A DNA stretch of 10,916 nt from an uncultured Bacillus sp. (GTDB lineage Bacteria > Bacillota > Bacilli > Bacillales > Cytobacillaceae): contig CALCRD010000110.1 of NCBI GenBank assembly GCA_937894355.1, positions 1 to 10,916 of the forward strand, written 5' to 3'. Positions 1 through 8,400 of the stretch are shown one piece after another. The notes beneath the pieces were generated by a model that was given only the letters and a program-made list of their open reading frames with translations, did no database searches and was not told the origin of the DNA. Numbering within the stretch: position 1 is the stretch's first letter; every line of letters begins with the position of its first letter. The translations under genes and the position numbers were made by a program.

Positions 1-233
1 TTAGGTGATACAAACATTCCTAGACCGCGTTTTTTATAAACTATATTTTCATTGGCCAAGATATTAAGGCTTTTTCCTGCCGTTGCTGGATTAATCGTGA
101 ACATCTCTGCAAGTTGGTACTGGGAGTAGATTTTTTCATCATCCTTGATGTTGCCGCTTAATATTTCCGTTTCTAACCATTCGGCTATTTGAACATAAAT
201 CGGTTTCATTCCATCCTGATTAAGGATCACCAT
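1..233 (-). CDS. GntR-family transcriptional regulator, YtrA-like, N-terminal part (runs off the left edge)
   Basis: The minus strand is open from ATG at 233-231 to the window edge, 77 codons with no stop. The visible protein is the winged-helix DNA-binding domain of a GntR regulator: PIYVQIAEWLETEILSG opens the first helix, YSQYQLAEMFTINPATAGKS is the helix-turn-helix with the recognition helix, and NENIVYKKRGLGMFVSP is the wing. The NPATAGKSLNIL stretch, in place of the usual S-R-x-T-V-R, resembles the YtrA subfamily, which typically has a short effector domain and is followed by ABC-transporter genes. That neighbourhood lies outside the window, so it is an expectation only. The start is set by AAGGAGGT at 237-244; its spacing to the ATG is short (3 nt), and the next codon, GTG at 230-228, would be better spaced. 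The gene is divergent from the MerR-family gene. The perfect inverted repeat over its promoter suggests autorepression. Confidence 0.88.
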   Translation of the reverse strand, partial: MVILNQDGMKPIYVQIAEWLETEILSGNIKDDEKIYSQYQLAEMFTINPATAGKSLNILANENIVYKKRGLGMFVSP

Positions 234-259
234 TGCACCTCCTTGTCGGTATGGTGAAT

Positions 260-285
260 TAGTACATTACTGATATAATGTACTA
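260..285. promoter_or_regulatory. Perfect inverted-repeat operator, probably for the GntR-family regulator
   Basis: The arms are TAGTACATTA (260-269) and TAATGTACTA (276-285), exact reverse complements across a 6-nt spacer (CTGATA). The palindrome overlaps the likely -10 box and start point of the minus-strand GntR gene. GntR proteins bind DNA as dimers at such sites, and AGTAC...GTACT cores are typical of YtrA-type operators. Assignment to this regulator is inferred from position. Confidence 0.72.
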
Positions 286-310
286 TACCGCAATTATCAG
301 AAAAATCCAA
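282..310 (-). promoter_or_regulatory. Probable sigma-A promoter of the GntR-family gene
   Basis: On the minus strand there is a -35-like TTGGAT (310-305), a 17-nt spacer, and a -10-like TATAGT (287-282). Transcription would begin near 275, inside the inverted repeat, giving a leader of about 40 nt before the ATG at 233. An alternative is TTGCGG (293-288) with TAATGT 18 nt further on; it is a poorer -10. Confidence 0.5.
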
Positions 311-398
311 TCCTTATTTTAAAAGCCTCCCTTTTATTTGGTAAGATGTGACAATTTTTTTACAGAAAAAATATGATTGTTTTTTTACAAAAAAGTAG

Positions 399-429
399 TT
401 GACCTTGACGTTGCGTAAAGGTGTAAAGT
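399..429 (+). promoter_or_regulatory. MerR-type promoter with 19-bp spacer and dyad operator
   Basis: The -35 box is TTGACC (399-404) and the -10 box is TAAAGT (424-429), with exactly 19 bp between them. This over-long spacing is the hallmark of MerR-activated promoters. Within the spacer region lies a dyad, ACCTTGACG (402-410) and CGTAAAGGT (414-422), matching at 8 of 9 positions across a TTG centre. Family knowledge says the regulator bound here untwists the DNA to realign the two boxes. Because this promoter lies directly before the MerR-family gene, that gene very likely activates itself. The expected start near 436 leaves a very short leader before the ribosome binding site. Confidence 0.82.
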
Positions 430-451
430 GAATTTATCAGGAGGTGACAGG

Positions 452-1216
452 ATGGAATATACGGTGCAAAAATTAGCTAAAATAGCAGGAATAAGCACAA
501 GAACGCTAAGATATTATGATGAAATTGACATTCTTAAGCCGGCAAGAATCAATTCATCTGGATATCGGATTTATGGTCAAGCGGAGGTCGATAAGCTTCA
601 GCAAATCATGTTTTTTCGAGAATTAGGCGTGAGCTTAGAGGCCATAAAAGACATAGTATCGGCCCCAGCTTTTGATGGAGCACTTGCACTGCGTGAACAT
701 CGTGAAAAACTCCTGGAAAAAAGAAATCAATTAGACCAATTAATTGCCAATGTCAATAAAACAATTGCTTTAACAGAAGGGAGAATGAACATGAGTGATC
801 AAGAAAAGTTTGAAGGCTTTAAGAAAAAGATGATTGATGAAAATGAGAAAAAGTATGGTAAGGAAATTCGCGAAAAATATGGAAAAGACACCGTTGAAAA
901 GTCCAATGCAAAAGTGATGAACATGACTCAGGAACAACATGATGCCGTTACAGCACTTGCCGAAGAACTATATTCAACCTTAGCAGCAGCGTTTAAAACG
1001 GGAAATCCAGCTGGAGAATTAGCCCAAAAGGCAGCCAATCTGCACAAGCAATGGCTCACATTTTATTGGACTGAATACAGTAAAGAGGCTCATGCAGGAC
1101 TTGCGCAAATGTATGTTGATGATGAAAGATTCACTGCTCATTATGATTCAGAGCAACCCGGGACCGCAGTCTTTTTAAGAGATGCTATTCACATTTACAC
1201 CGGAATGAAATCTTAA
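452..1216 (+). CDS. MerR-family regulator with TipAS antibiotic-recognition domain (Mta/TipAL type)
   Basis: A 254-residue transcriptional activator, close to TipAL (253) and Bacillus Mta (257) in length. Residues 1-70 are the MerR winged helix: VQKLAKIAGISTRTLRYYD is the helix-turn-helix and GYRIYG the wing. Residues about 72-110, rich in Leu, Glu and Lys, form the dimerising coiled coil. Residues about 114-254 are the TipAS domain, with typical motifs such as WLTFYW, YVDDERFTAHYD and FLRDAIHIY. In the family this domain traps bulky, often antibiotic-like molecules and switches the protein into an activator, commonly of multidrug efflux and of itself. The ATG at 452 is chosen because AGGAGGTG (439-446) lies 5 nt upstream. 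An in-frame GTG at 428 overlaps the -10 box and cannot be the start. The gene is monocistronic, followed by a terminator. No efflux gene is visible nearby, so its targets are unknown. Confidence 0.93.
   Translation: MEYTVQKLAKIAGISTRTLRYYDEIDILKPARINSSGYRIYGQAEVDKLQQIMFFRELGVSLEAIKDIVSAPAFDGALALREHREKLLEKRNQLDQLIANVNKTIALTEGRMNMSDQEKFEGFKKKMIDENEKKYGKEIREKYGKDTVEKSNAKVMNMTQEQHDAVTALAEELYSTLAAAFKTGNPAGELAQKAANLHKQWLTFYWTEYSKEAHAGLAQMYVDDERFTAHYDSEQPGTAVFLRDAIHIYTGMKS
777..793 (+). promoter_or_regulatory. Possible internal ribosome binding site and start for a TipAS-only product
   Basis: AAGGGAG (777-783, with a GGAG core) lies 7 nt before an in-frame ATG at 791 (residue 114 of the MerR-family protein). 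Starting there would give a 141-residue protein, almost exactly the drug-binding domain. In Streptomyces lividans tipA, a 144-residue TipAS is made from an internal in-frame start in the same place. The site is visible; its use here is inferred. Confidence 0.4.
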
Positions 1217-1238
1217 AAAAAGCTAAATATTTTTCTTG

Positions 1239-1276
1239 AAAAGCGACTGGGTAACATTACCGGTCGCTTTATTTTT
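1239..1276 (+). terminator. Intrinsic terminator of the MerR-family gene
   Basis: AAAGCGAC (1240-1247) pairs with GTCGCTTT (1263-1270). The inner arm GGTA/TACC extends the stem after a small bulge. An ATTTTT run follows (1271-1276). It lies 23 nt after the stop codon. Confidence 0.82.
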
Positions 1277-1596
1277 GCCACAAAATAAGTTAAAAGCACA
1301 AGAAATTAAAATTTGCCCTTTAAATACTTGAACAAAGAGATTAGAATGATGAATAGTGGAATTTTTTTCGTTCATTTATGCGTAAAAAAAGTCTCGTAAT
1401 CTGCTAGGTCTTAGGTCTTATGTAAAAATAAGTCGATTGCATGTTACATTTTGCGGGAATTTCGATTAAAATAAGATTAAGAAAGTTAGTAAGGATTCAT
1501 TAATGGGAATCCTGCTTAAATACTATAGAATCAAAAAAATTACTAAAAGCTAGTCTATTCTACTAAGCTATCTTTTTCATGATGGAGGAGAATGAT
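1277..1596. other. AT-rich gene-free stretch before the permuted NlpC/P60 gene
   Basis: No coding potential is seen on either strand. It holds a 7-bp tandem repeat, TAGGTCT twice (1405-1418), and a small hairpin, AGGATTC (1492-1498) with GAATCCT (1507-1513) across 8 nt, not followed by a T-run. The promoter of the downstream gene must lie here but no site is convincing. The candidates are TAAAAT (1467-1472) with a poor -35, or TACTAT (1521-1526). The hairpin would lie in the leader if the first is used, or upstream of the start if the second is used. Confidence 0.5.
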
Positions 1597-2196
1597 ATGC
1601 GAGAAAGAAATGTTTATATCCTTCTCACGGACACTGGAACCATGCTCAATAGAATCATAAAAGTTTTCACTAGACAACCCTTGAACCATGCGTCTATTTC
1701 GTTTGATCCACAACTTAAAGAAGTGTATAGTTTTGGAAGGAAAAAACCAATCAACCCATTTATTGGTGGATTTGTGCTGGAAGACGTTCAGGGACCCCTT
1801 ATGTTTAATGCTAAAAGTGCCATTTATACATGTCCTATTACTGAGGCACAATATTTGCTAATGCTCACAAAGATTAAGGAAATAGAAAAGCAACAACAAG
1901 AATATAAATATAACCTGCTGGGGTTATTTGCTGTCCTTTTGAATAAGAAGTTTGATCGGGACAAAGCCTTTTTTTGCTCCCACTTTGTTGCAACAATTTT
2001 AGATGGAACCGGATTGGAACTACCGTTTAATAAGCCGCTTTCACTTGTCACACCACATGATTTTGAAAATATACCATGCTTTAGATTGGTGTTTCGAGGA
2101 AGATTGTCTTCATTTTTTGATAATCGCAATAATTTAATTGAACGAAGAAGACCAATTATCGGATATTTTTTAAAAAAGAAAAATGCTGCAGTATAA
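1597..2196 (+). CDS. Permuted NlpC/P60 (YiiX-like) papain-fold hydrolase, likely cytosolic
   Basis: This 199-residue protein has the order of active-site motifs seen in circularly permuted NlpC/P60 enzymes: the histidine first (LNHASISFD, His31) and the cysteine later (FFCSHFV, Cys127), whereas classical NlpC/P60 has Cys before His. Glu42 in LKEVYSFGR is in the region where a third polar residue is often found. The YiiX/YebB group and a structurally studied Bacillus cereus member share this layout; they are proposed to be amidases or peptidases on peptide or lipid-linked substrates, but few have proven substrates. There is no signal peptide or membrane segment, so a cytosolic location is likely. 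The C-terminal tail is basic (ERRRP, LKKKN). The start at 1597 is chosen because GGAGGAG (1584-1590) sits 6 nt upstream; the upstream ATGs at 1579 and 1582 lie on or before that site. The gene is monocistronic with a strong terminator. Confidence 0.82.
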   Translation: MRERNVYILLTDTGTMLNRIIKVFTRQPLNHASISFDPQLKEVYSFGRKKPINPFIGGFVLEDVQGPLMFNAKSAIYTCPITEAQYLLMLTKIKEIEKQQQEYKYNLLGLFAVLLNKKFDRDKAFFCSHFVATILDGTGLELPFNKPLSLVTPHDFENIPCFRLVFRGRLSSFFDNRNNLIERRRPIIGYFLKKKNAAV

Positions 2197-2227
2197 AAAT
2201 AATGCTGTTAAATAGAAAATGATACAT

Positions 2228-2265
2228 TAGGTGGCTCCATTCATATGGGGTCGCCTATTTTTTTT
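2228..2265 (+). terminator. Intrinsic terminator of the permuted NlpC/P60 gene
   Basis: A 13-bp stem pairs 2228-2240 with 2245-2257 (three G-U pairs) around a TCAT loop, followed by eight Ts (2258-2265). It separates this gene from the glucan synthase downstream. Confidence 0.92.
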
Positions 2266-2301
2266 GCAAAAATCATTTTCGCTCCTTTTTATATTAGAAG
2301 T

Positions 2302-2330
2302 TTTAGGATGTGATTTTGGTGCTTTAAAAT
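2302..2330 (+). promoter_or_regulatory. Weak candidate promoter for the glucan synthase gene
   Basis: TTTAGG (2302-2307), a 17-nt spacer and TAAAAT (2325-2330) are the best sigma-A-like pair I see between the terminator and the gene. The -35 box is poor. If used, the leader would be about 90 nt. A TGATAT at 2391-2396 has no matching -35. Confidence 0.25.
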
Positions 2331-2415
2331 GCTTTTTGTACCTTTCATGCATAAATCCTCCTCAGAATGGGAAAATTTTATCAATATACATGATATTTGC
2401 GAAATGCTATTTTTT

Positions 2416-2421
2416 GGGGGA
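2416..2421 (+). promoter_or_regulatory. Unusual, weak ribosome binding site of the glucan synthase gene
   Basis: GGGGGA is the only purine-rich element before the ATG at 2430, 8 nt away. It is a poorer match to the 16S tail than the AGGAGG sites of the other genes in this window, which may hold expression of this very large membrane protein low. Confidence 0.45.
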
Positions 2422-2429
2422 AAACTAAA

Positions 2430-5400
2430 ATGATTCTGAATAAAGAACAACTTAGAGAAGAGGCGCACAAATTAGCATTAAACCATGATCCGTTCATTAG
2501 TCGAAAACGATTAACTCGCTATTGGAAGGTGACAGAAGCCGATCTTGAGAAATTACGTAGTTTTGTTAATGATCTCAGAGAAGAGGATTCCACATGTGCG
2601 CAGCCTGCTGAAGAATGGCTCCTAGATAATGCTGAATTTTTAGAAGAACAGGCCCTGGGTGTAAAGCTGGAGTTAACGAAAAAATTAGAAAACTCTTTTC
2701 CCCATCTAAAAAAAACGGGGGAGTCGAGAGTTTTTTCTATCTGTAAGGATTATATTGAGCATACGAATGGCAATTTGGATAAGGAGTCCTTCCTGTCCTA
2801 CCTTCAGTCGTATCAAGAAGTATCAGTTTTGAAAATGACTGAGGTATGGTCGATGCCACTCATTATGAGGGTTGCATTGTTTCAAAGTCTGTCAGAGATT
2901 ATGGATACTATAAAGGAACGTCGCGATGTTTGTATCTTAGTTGAAAAAATTCTTTCCGACATTGAAACAAAAACGGAGATTACACCTGAAAAACTGAAGC
3001 TAGCATTAGAGAATGCTGGACAGGAAATGCCTCTTTCTGGTCCGTTGATTGTGCATTTAATTAAACATCTTCGGGAACGGGCAGATTATTCGGCGACTGT
3101 TGGAGAATGGCTCATCTGCAAATTGGAGAATGGGCCTGAGAGCTTGGATCACATTCTATCCTATGAATATCAAGTTCAAGCTGGCTATCAAGTGAAGGCT
3201 GGCAATATTATTACTAGTTTACGAATGCTTTCGCGTTGGGAATGGAAGGAAGCCTTTGAAAAAATCAGCATGGTTGAACAAACCTTACAAACTGAAGAAG
3301 CAGGAACCTATGCTAAATTAGATTTTTCAAGCAGGGATACAGTGAGGAAAAGAGTGCAACAAATTGCGCTCCGGGTAAACCTTCCTGAAAACCTTGTTGC
3401 AGCAAAGGCAGTAGAACTTGCGAATGAGTACATAAAAAGAGATGGATATGAAGAGGGTGAGGTTAAAACTCAAGCTGGGGAATGTAATCAGGAACCCTCG
3501 GTAAATGGTGGTACTTCTCCAAATCGAGAAGTCAGAAAGACTGTTACCAAATCTTCAAAACTGATTACCAAACCACCAGATCGGCAAGCATTTGTCCCAT
3601 ATTATCTGTTTGAGGCCGAGGGTATTACGAATTTGAGACAGGCATTGAAAATGTGTGGTAAACCAAGAACGATGCCAGAAACGGGTTTACTGCGCCGGGC
3701 AACGGGAACGTACTTTAATATGGTTGCGATCAATTTTGTCATTGCCTTAATGGCTTTGTCCCTTTTTATTGTTTGGGATGGGTATTTTACGCCAATGGAA
3801 TGGGTGGTCATGTTGATTGCGCTGTCCATTCCTGCTTTGGAATGGGGAATCACAGCGGCACATTGGTCGATTGAAAAAATTAAGCGACCTATCCCATTGC
3901 TAAGATATGATTTTTCAAAAGGAATACCTTCTGAAGCTGCGACCTTTGTGGTCATTCCTGTTATCTGGTCAAAGATTGAGGAAGTGGAAGAGATGACTGA
4001 ACGGCTGGAATTGCATTATTTGGCCAATAGGGATTCAAATCTGCAATTCGCCTTGCTTGGAGATTTCGCTGATGCTGATGAAGAAATTCTCAAGCAGGAT
4101 GAAGTTGTATTGAATGCGGCAAAACAGGGTATTCAAAAATTAAATCGCTTATATCCAGAAACAAGATTCTTTTTATTTCAAAGAAAGCGGCTATGGAATC
4201 CGTCTGAAAACTCCTGGATGGGGTGGGAGCGTAAGCGAGGCAAGCTAGTAGAGTTTGTCGAACTCTTGAAGGGCAGCAAGGATACAAGTTTTAATGTTAT
4301 TGAAGGAAAAGTAGAAGAGGTCAATTCAATCCGGTACATCATAACGCTAGATGCAGATACTCAACTTCCGCTCGAGAGTGCCAACCGAATGATTGGTACG
4401 CTTCATCTTCCATATAATCGTCCACGGCTAAATAAAACGCGGACTAGAGTGGTTGAAGGCTATGGTGTATTGCAACCAAGAATTGGTATGAGCCATGAAG
4501 CGGCGATGAAATCAAGGTTTGCCAGTCTTTGGTCAGCAGACCCGGGAGTGGACCCCTATGCCTTTGCTGTGTCAGATCCCTATCAGGATGGACTAGGACA
4601 AGGGATTTTTACAGGAAAAGGAATTTTTGACGTTGATGCTTTTTATCAAGTTCTTTGTGATCGAATTCCAGAAAACAGGGTATTGAGTCATGATTTACTG
4701 GAAGGCGGTTTCTTACGTGCTGGGTTACTTTCCGATATCGAGTTAATCGATCATCATCCGGCTCGGTTTAGTGCCTTCCAAAGAAGGCAACATCGCTGGG
4801 TTAGAGGAGACTGGCAGCTGTTAATGTGGCTAAGGCCGAAAGCGTTTAATTCAAGAGGAGAGTTAGTTCCAGTTGATTTATCTATCCTGACTCGTTGGCA
4901 GATTTTTGATAATATTCGCCGGAGCTTACTTTCACCTTTGCTGTTTGTCATCTTACTTTTAGCTCTGACAGTTCTTCCAGGGTCGCCACTTCGCTGGATA
5001 GCCTTAGTGGTTGCAACGTTGTTTTCACCGGTCATTTATCAATTGGCTACGATTAGATCCTTTTTTAAACAAACAAAAGGTCTTTTATATACTGCCGGTC
5101 AATTGTTAGTAGGATTTGTTACCTTACCTTTTCAAATTGTTCTTATGTTAGACGGGATAGGTCGAACGATGTTCAGGTTGCTTTTCTCTAAACGGCGTTT
5201 GCTTGAATGGGTTCCTTCGGTTGAGGAAGATCGAAAGAGTAACCAAAAGGGAGCCCCCGCCCTATACGGGATGTACGGTGGGTACCTGCTGATTACTTTG
5301 GTTTTGATAGCTTCACTTTTTAATCAGCATATTGCCGTTCAAACCGTTGGGATTTTGTTATGTGCCCTATGGGCATGCGCTCCATTTATTATTGGTTGGT

Positions 5401-8400
5401 TGGATAAACCATCTGAAGCTGAGCGACTTTCTTTTACCAATAATGAAAAAGAAGACTTAACCAACCTTGCCAAGCAAATCTGGTCTTTTTATGAAGACTA
5501 TGTAACCGAAGACGAAAACTGGCTCCCTCCAGACAATGTACAATTGGAGCCTGCAAATGGGGTGGCACACCGTACTTCACCGACGAATATCGGCTTGTAC
5601 CTTTCATGTGCATTAGCTGCTAGGGATTTTGAGTTTATCAATACACCAGGATTAATCGAAAGATTGGAGCGAACTATTGACACCGTCGAACAAATGGAGA
5701 AGTGGGAAGGACATCTTTACAATTGGTATGACACTGTCACACTAAGACCTCTGTCGCCAATGTATGTCTCTACCGTTGATTCTGGGAATCTTGTTGGTTG
5801 TTTGATTACTGTTAAGGAAGGTTTAAGTGAGTGGCTGGATTCTTATCAGCATCAGGAAAAACCACCGGTTCCTGTTCATCAGGATCATTCGCTTAAAATT
5901 GCTTTTTCCGAAGAAATCACACCTGCTGTCTCGGAAAAGCTTCGGGATAATATGAATGTTAAGGTTGATTGGAAGGAACGAGGAACTCGACTACTAGCCC
6001 GTATGGAAAAATTGACCGAGGAAACTAATTTCCGACCACTTTACGACCATAAAGCAACCTTGTTTTCATTAGGGTATAACGCTGATCGGGGTGAACGTGA
6101 TGAGGTCCTTTATGACTTGATGGCTTCAGAAGCTAGGATAGCGAGCTTTGTGGCCATAGCCCTTGGGCAAGTATCTGTTTCTCATTGGCATTCACTTGGA
6201 AGAACCATGACGAAGATGGGTAAACGACCTGTCTTACTTTCGTGGTCGGGTACGATGTTTGAGTATTTAATGCCATGGCTATTAATGCGAACTTACCAAA
6301 ATACGCTTTGGAAAAGCACTTATGGGGCGGTTGTTGACCGGCAGATTCAATATGCACAGCAAAGAAACGTTCCATTTGGAATTTCTGAGTCGGGCTATTA
6401 CGCTTTCGATTTTCAAATGAATTATCAGTATCGAGCCTTTGGAGTTCCAGGTTTAGGATTCAAACGAGGACTTGAACAAGACTTGGTTGTTGCTCCTTAT
6501 GCAACGATTCTGGCTTTACCTTTTGCTAAACATGCAGCACTAGATTCTTTGAAAAAAATTGAATCGCTAAATGGTCGTGGCACCTATGGATTTTTCGAAG
6601 CGCTAGATTTCACCAGTGAGCGGCTTCCTAAAGACAAGAACCATATGGTAGTCCGCAGTTTTATGGCTCATCATCAGGGGATGAGCATGCTAACATTAGC
6701 AAATGTGCTACTGCCAAAAACAATGGTCGAACGATTCCATCGTAACAAGCAGGTAAAGTCAGCCGAGCTGTTGCTACAGGAAAGAATTCCTAAGACACCG
6801 AAGTTTATTAAGCATCCAGCGTTAAACCGTGTGCATGAGCCTTTTACAAAAATCGTTCAGGATGTTACTGCACTAAGAGAATATGCTTCACCACACACGA
6901 AAATCCCAGAGGTGTCCGTTCTTTCCAATGGAACATTCACGTCAGTAGTGACTAATACTGGGAGTGGTTATAGCCAATACAAAGGTTTATCTGTTTCTAG
7001 ATGGCGCGAAGATTCGGTGTTGGATTCGTGGGGGAATTATGTTTACATCCGCGATATCACAAATGATAAGCTGTGGTCACCATCGTACCAGCCATGTCGG
7101 GTTGATTCACCAGAACAAAGAATTCGATTTGGTCTGGATCGGGCAACTTTCATGCGGGTTGATGGAGAAATAAAAACGAGTATGGAGATTTGTGTTTCGC
7201 CGGAATGGAATGCTGAGGTGCGGCGAATATCCTTGATGAATACTAGTGAAGAAACCCGGGTGTTAGAGGTCACGACATTTGTTGAACTGGCATTGTCTAA
7301 CCCAATTGCTGATGTTGCCCATACGGCTTTCAGTAAGTTGTTTATTCGGACTGCTTTTGATGCGGAAAATAACTGCCTTGTTGCTGGACGCAGACCTCGT
7401 GAAGATAAGGACACGACACTTTGGTCAGCACATTCGTTGATGGTTGAAGGTGATTCAATCGGGAATGTGGAGTATGAAACAGATCGTTCTAGCTTTATTG
7501 GTCGAGGTAATCGCCTTTCAGAACCACAGGGAATTCGCAATCGCTTACGAGGTAAAGTAGGTTCAGTTGCAGATCCGGTCTTTGTGATGAGACGGCGAAT
7601 CAGTATTAAGGCTGGGGAGCAGATTCAATTAGTTGCCGTAACTTCAGTAAGTGAGACAAGGGAAGAGGCTATTGACATCGTAACTCGATTTATCCCTAAT
7701 CAAGCTGTGGAGCATGCTTTTCAATTAGCTTGGAACCGCGGACAAATTGAGTTACGAAATCTGCATTTAACCAATCGAGAAGCGACTAATCTCCAGGTTT
7801 TAGCAGGACAGATTTTATATACAACACCGCTCCGGGATATCCGAAAACAGAGTATATTAGCTAACAGTAAAGGTCAGTCTGGTCTTTGGTCATATGGTGT
7901 TTCGGGAGATCGCCCGGTTGTGCTTTTACGAATTGATAACCTTACCCATATGGCATTCGCTATTAAAATGTTGACCGGTCACGAATATTTACGTCGCTTT
8001 GGTGTTTACTTTGATCTTGTTTTATTAAATGAGTCTGAGGAAGGCTACCATCAAAATCTCCAAGAAGCACTCAGACGTGCGGCTGAACATGGAGTGGACC
8101 GTTTTGGGTTTGAACTATCTGGTGTATATGTGATTGCCGCAAATCAGTTGGAGGCAGCGGATAAATCGTTATTAATGTCGGTTGCCCGAATTATCCTACA
8201 AGCAGGGGGAGCGAGCTTTAAGTCGCAAATACGCTTGCAAAAAGCCAATCCAAAAGACGCTTTACCTAAGAAGCTTGTAGTTAAAGCAAAAACGGATAAA
8301 GTTTTTGAATCTCTAGTTCCAGCGCAGCTTGAAGATACGAAGGATTGGGTGAATTTTAATGGCTGGGGCGGTTTTTCACCTGATGGGAAAGAATATCGCA

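Noticed and set aside
428..451. GTG at 428 as start of the MerR-family protein
   Set aside because: It overlaps the -10 box of the gene's own promoter and has no ribosome binding site; ATG 452 has a strong one.
1579..1596. ATG at 1579 or 1582 as start of the permuted NlpC/P60 protein
   Set aside because: Those codons lie on or just before the GGAGGAG site that serves ATG 1597.
2231..2428. A 65-codon plus-strand reading frame between the permuted NlpC/P60 gene and the glucan synthase
   Set aside because: It starts inside the terminator hairpin, has no ribosome binding site and reads as low-complexity AT-rich translation.
2397..2429. TTG at 2397 as start of the glucan synthase
   Set aside because: No ribosome binding site precedes it, and the added residues do not resemble the family N-terminus.
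3168..3203. An 18-bp near-tandem repeat (15 of 18 identical) giving YQVQAG-YQVKAG in the glucan synthase
   Set aside because: The stretch falls in a conserved N-terminal segment of the family that I recall with a similar layout, so it looks like family sequence and not a recent duplication.
7043..7540. A 165-codon minus-strand reading frame inside the glucan synthase gene, and other antisense frames along it
   Set aside because: They lie opposite strongly conserved GH94 and glycosyltransferase coding sequence, lack ribosome binding sites and resemble no family I know.
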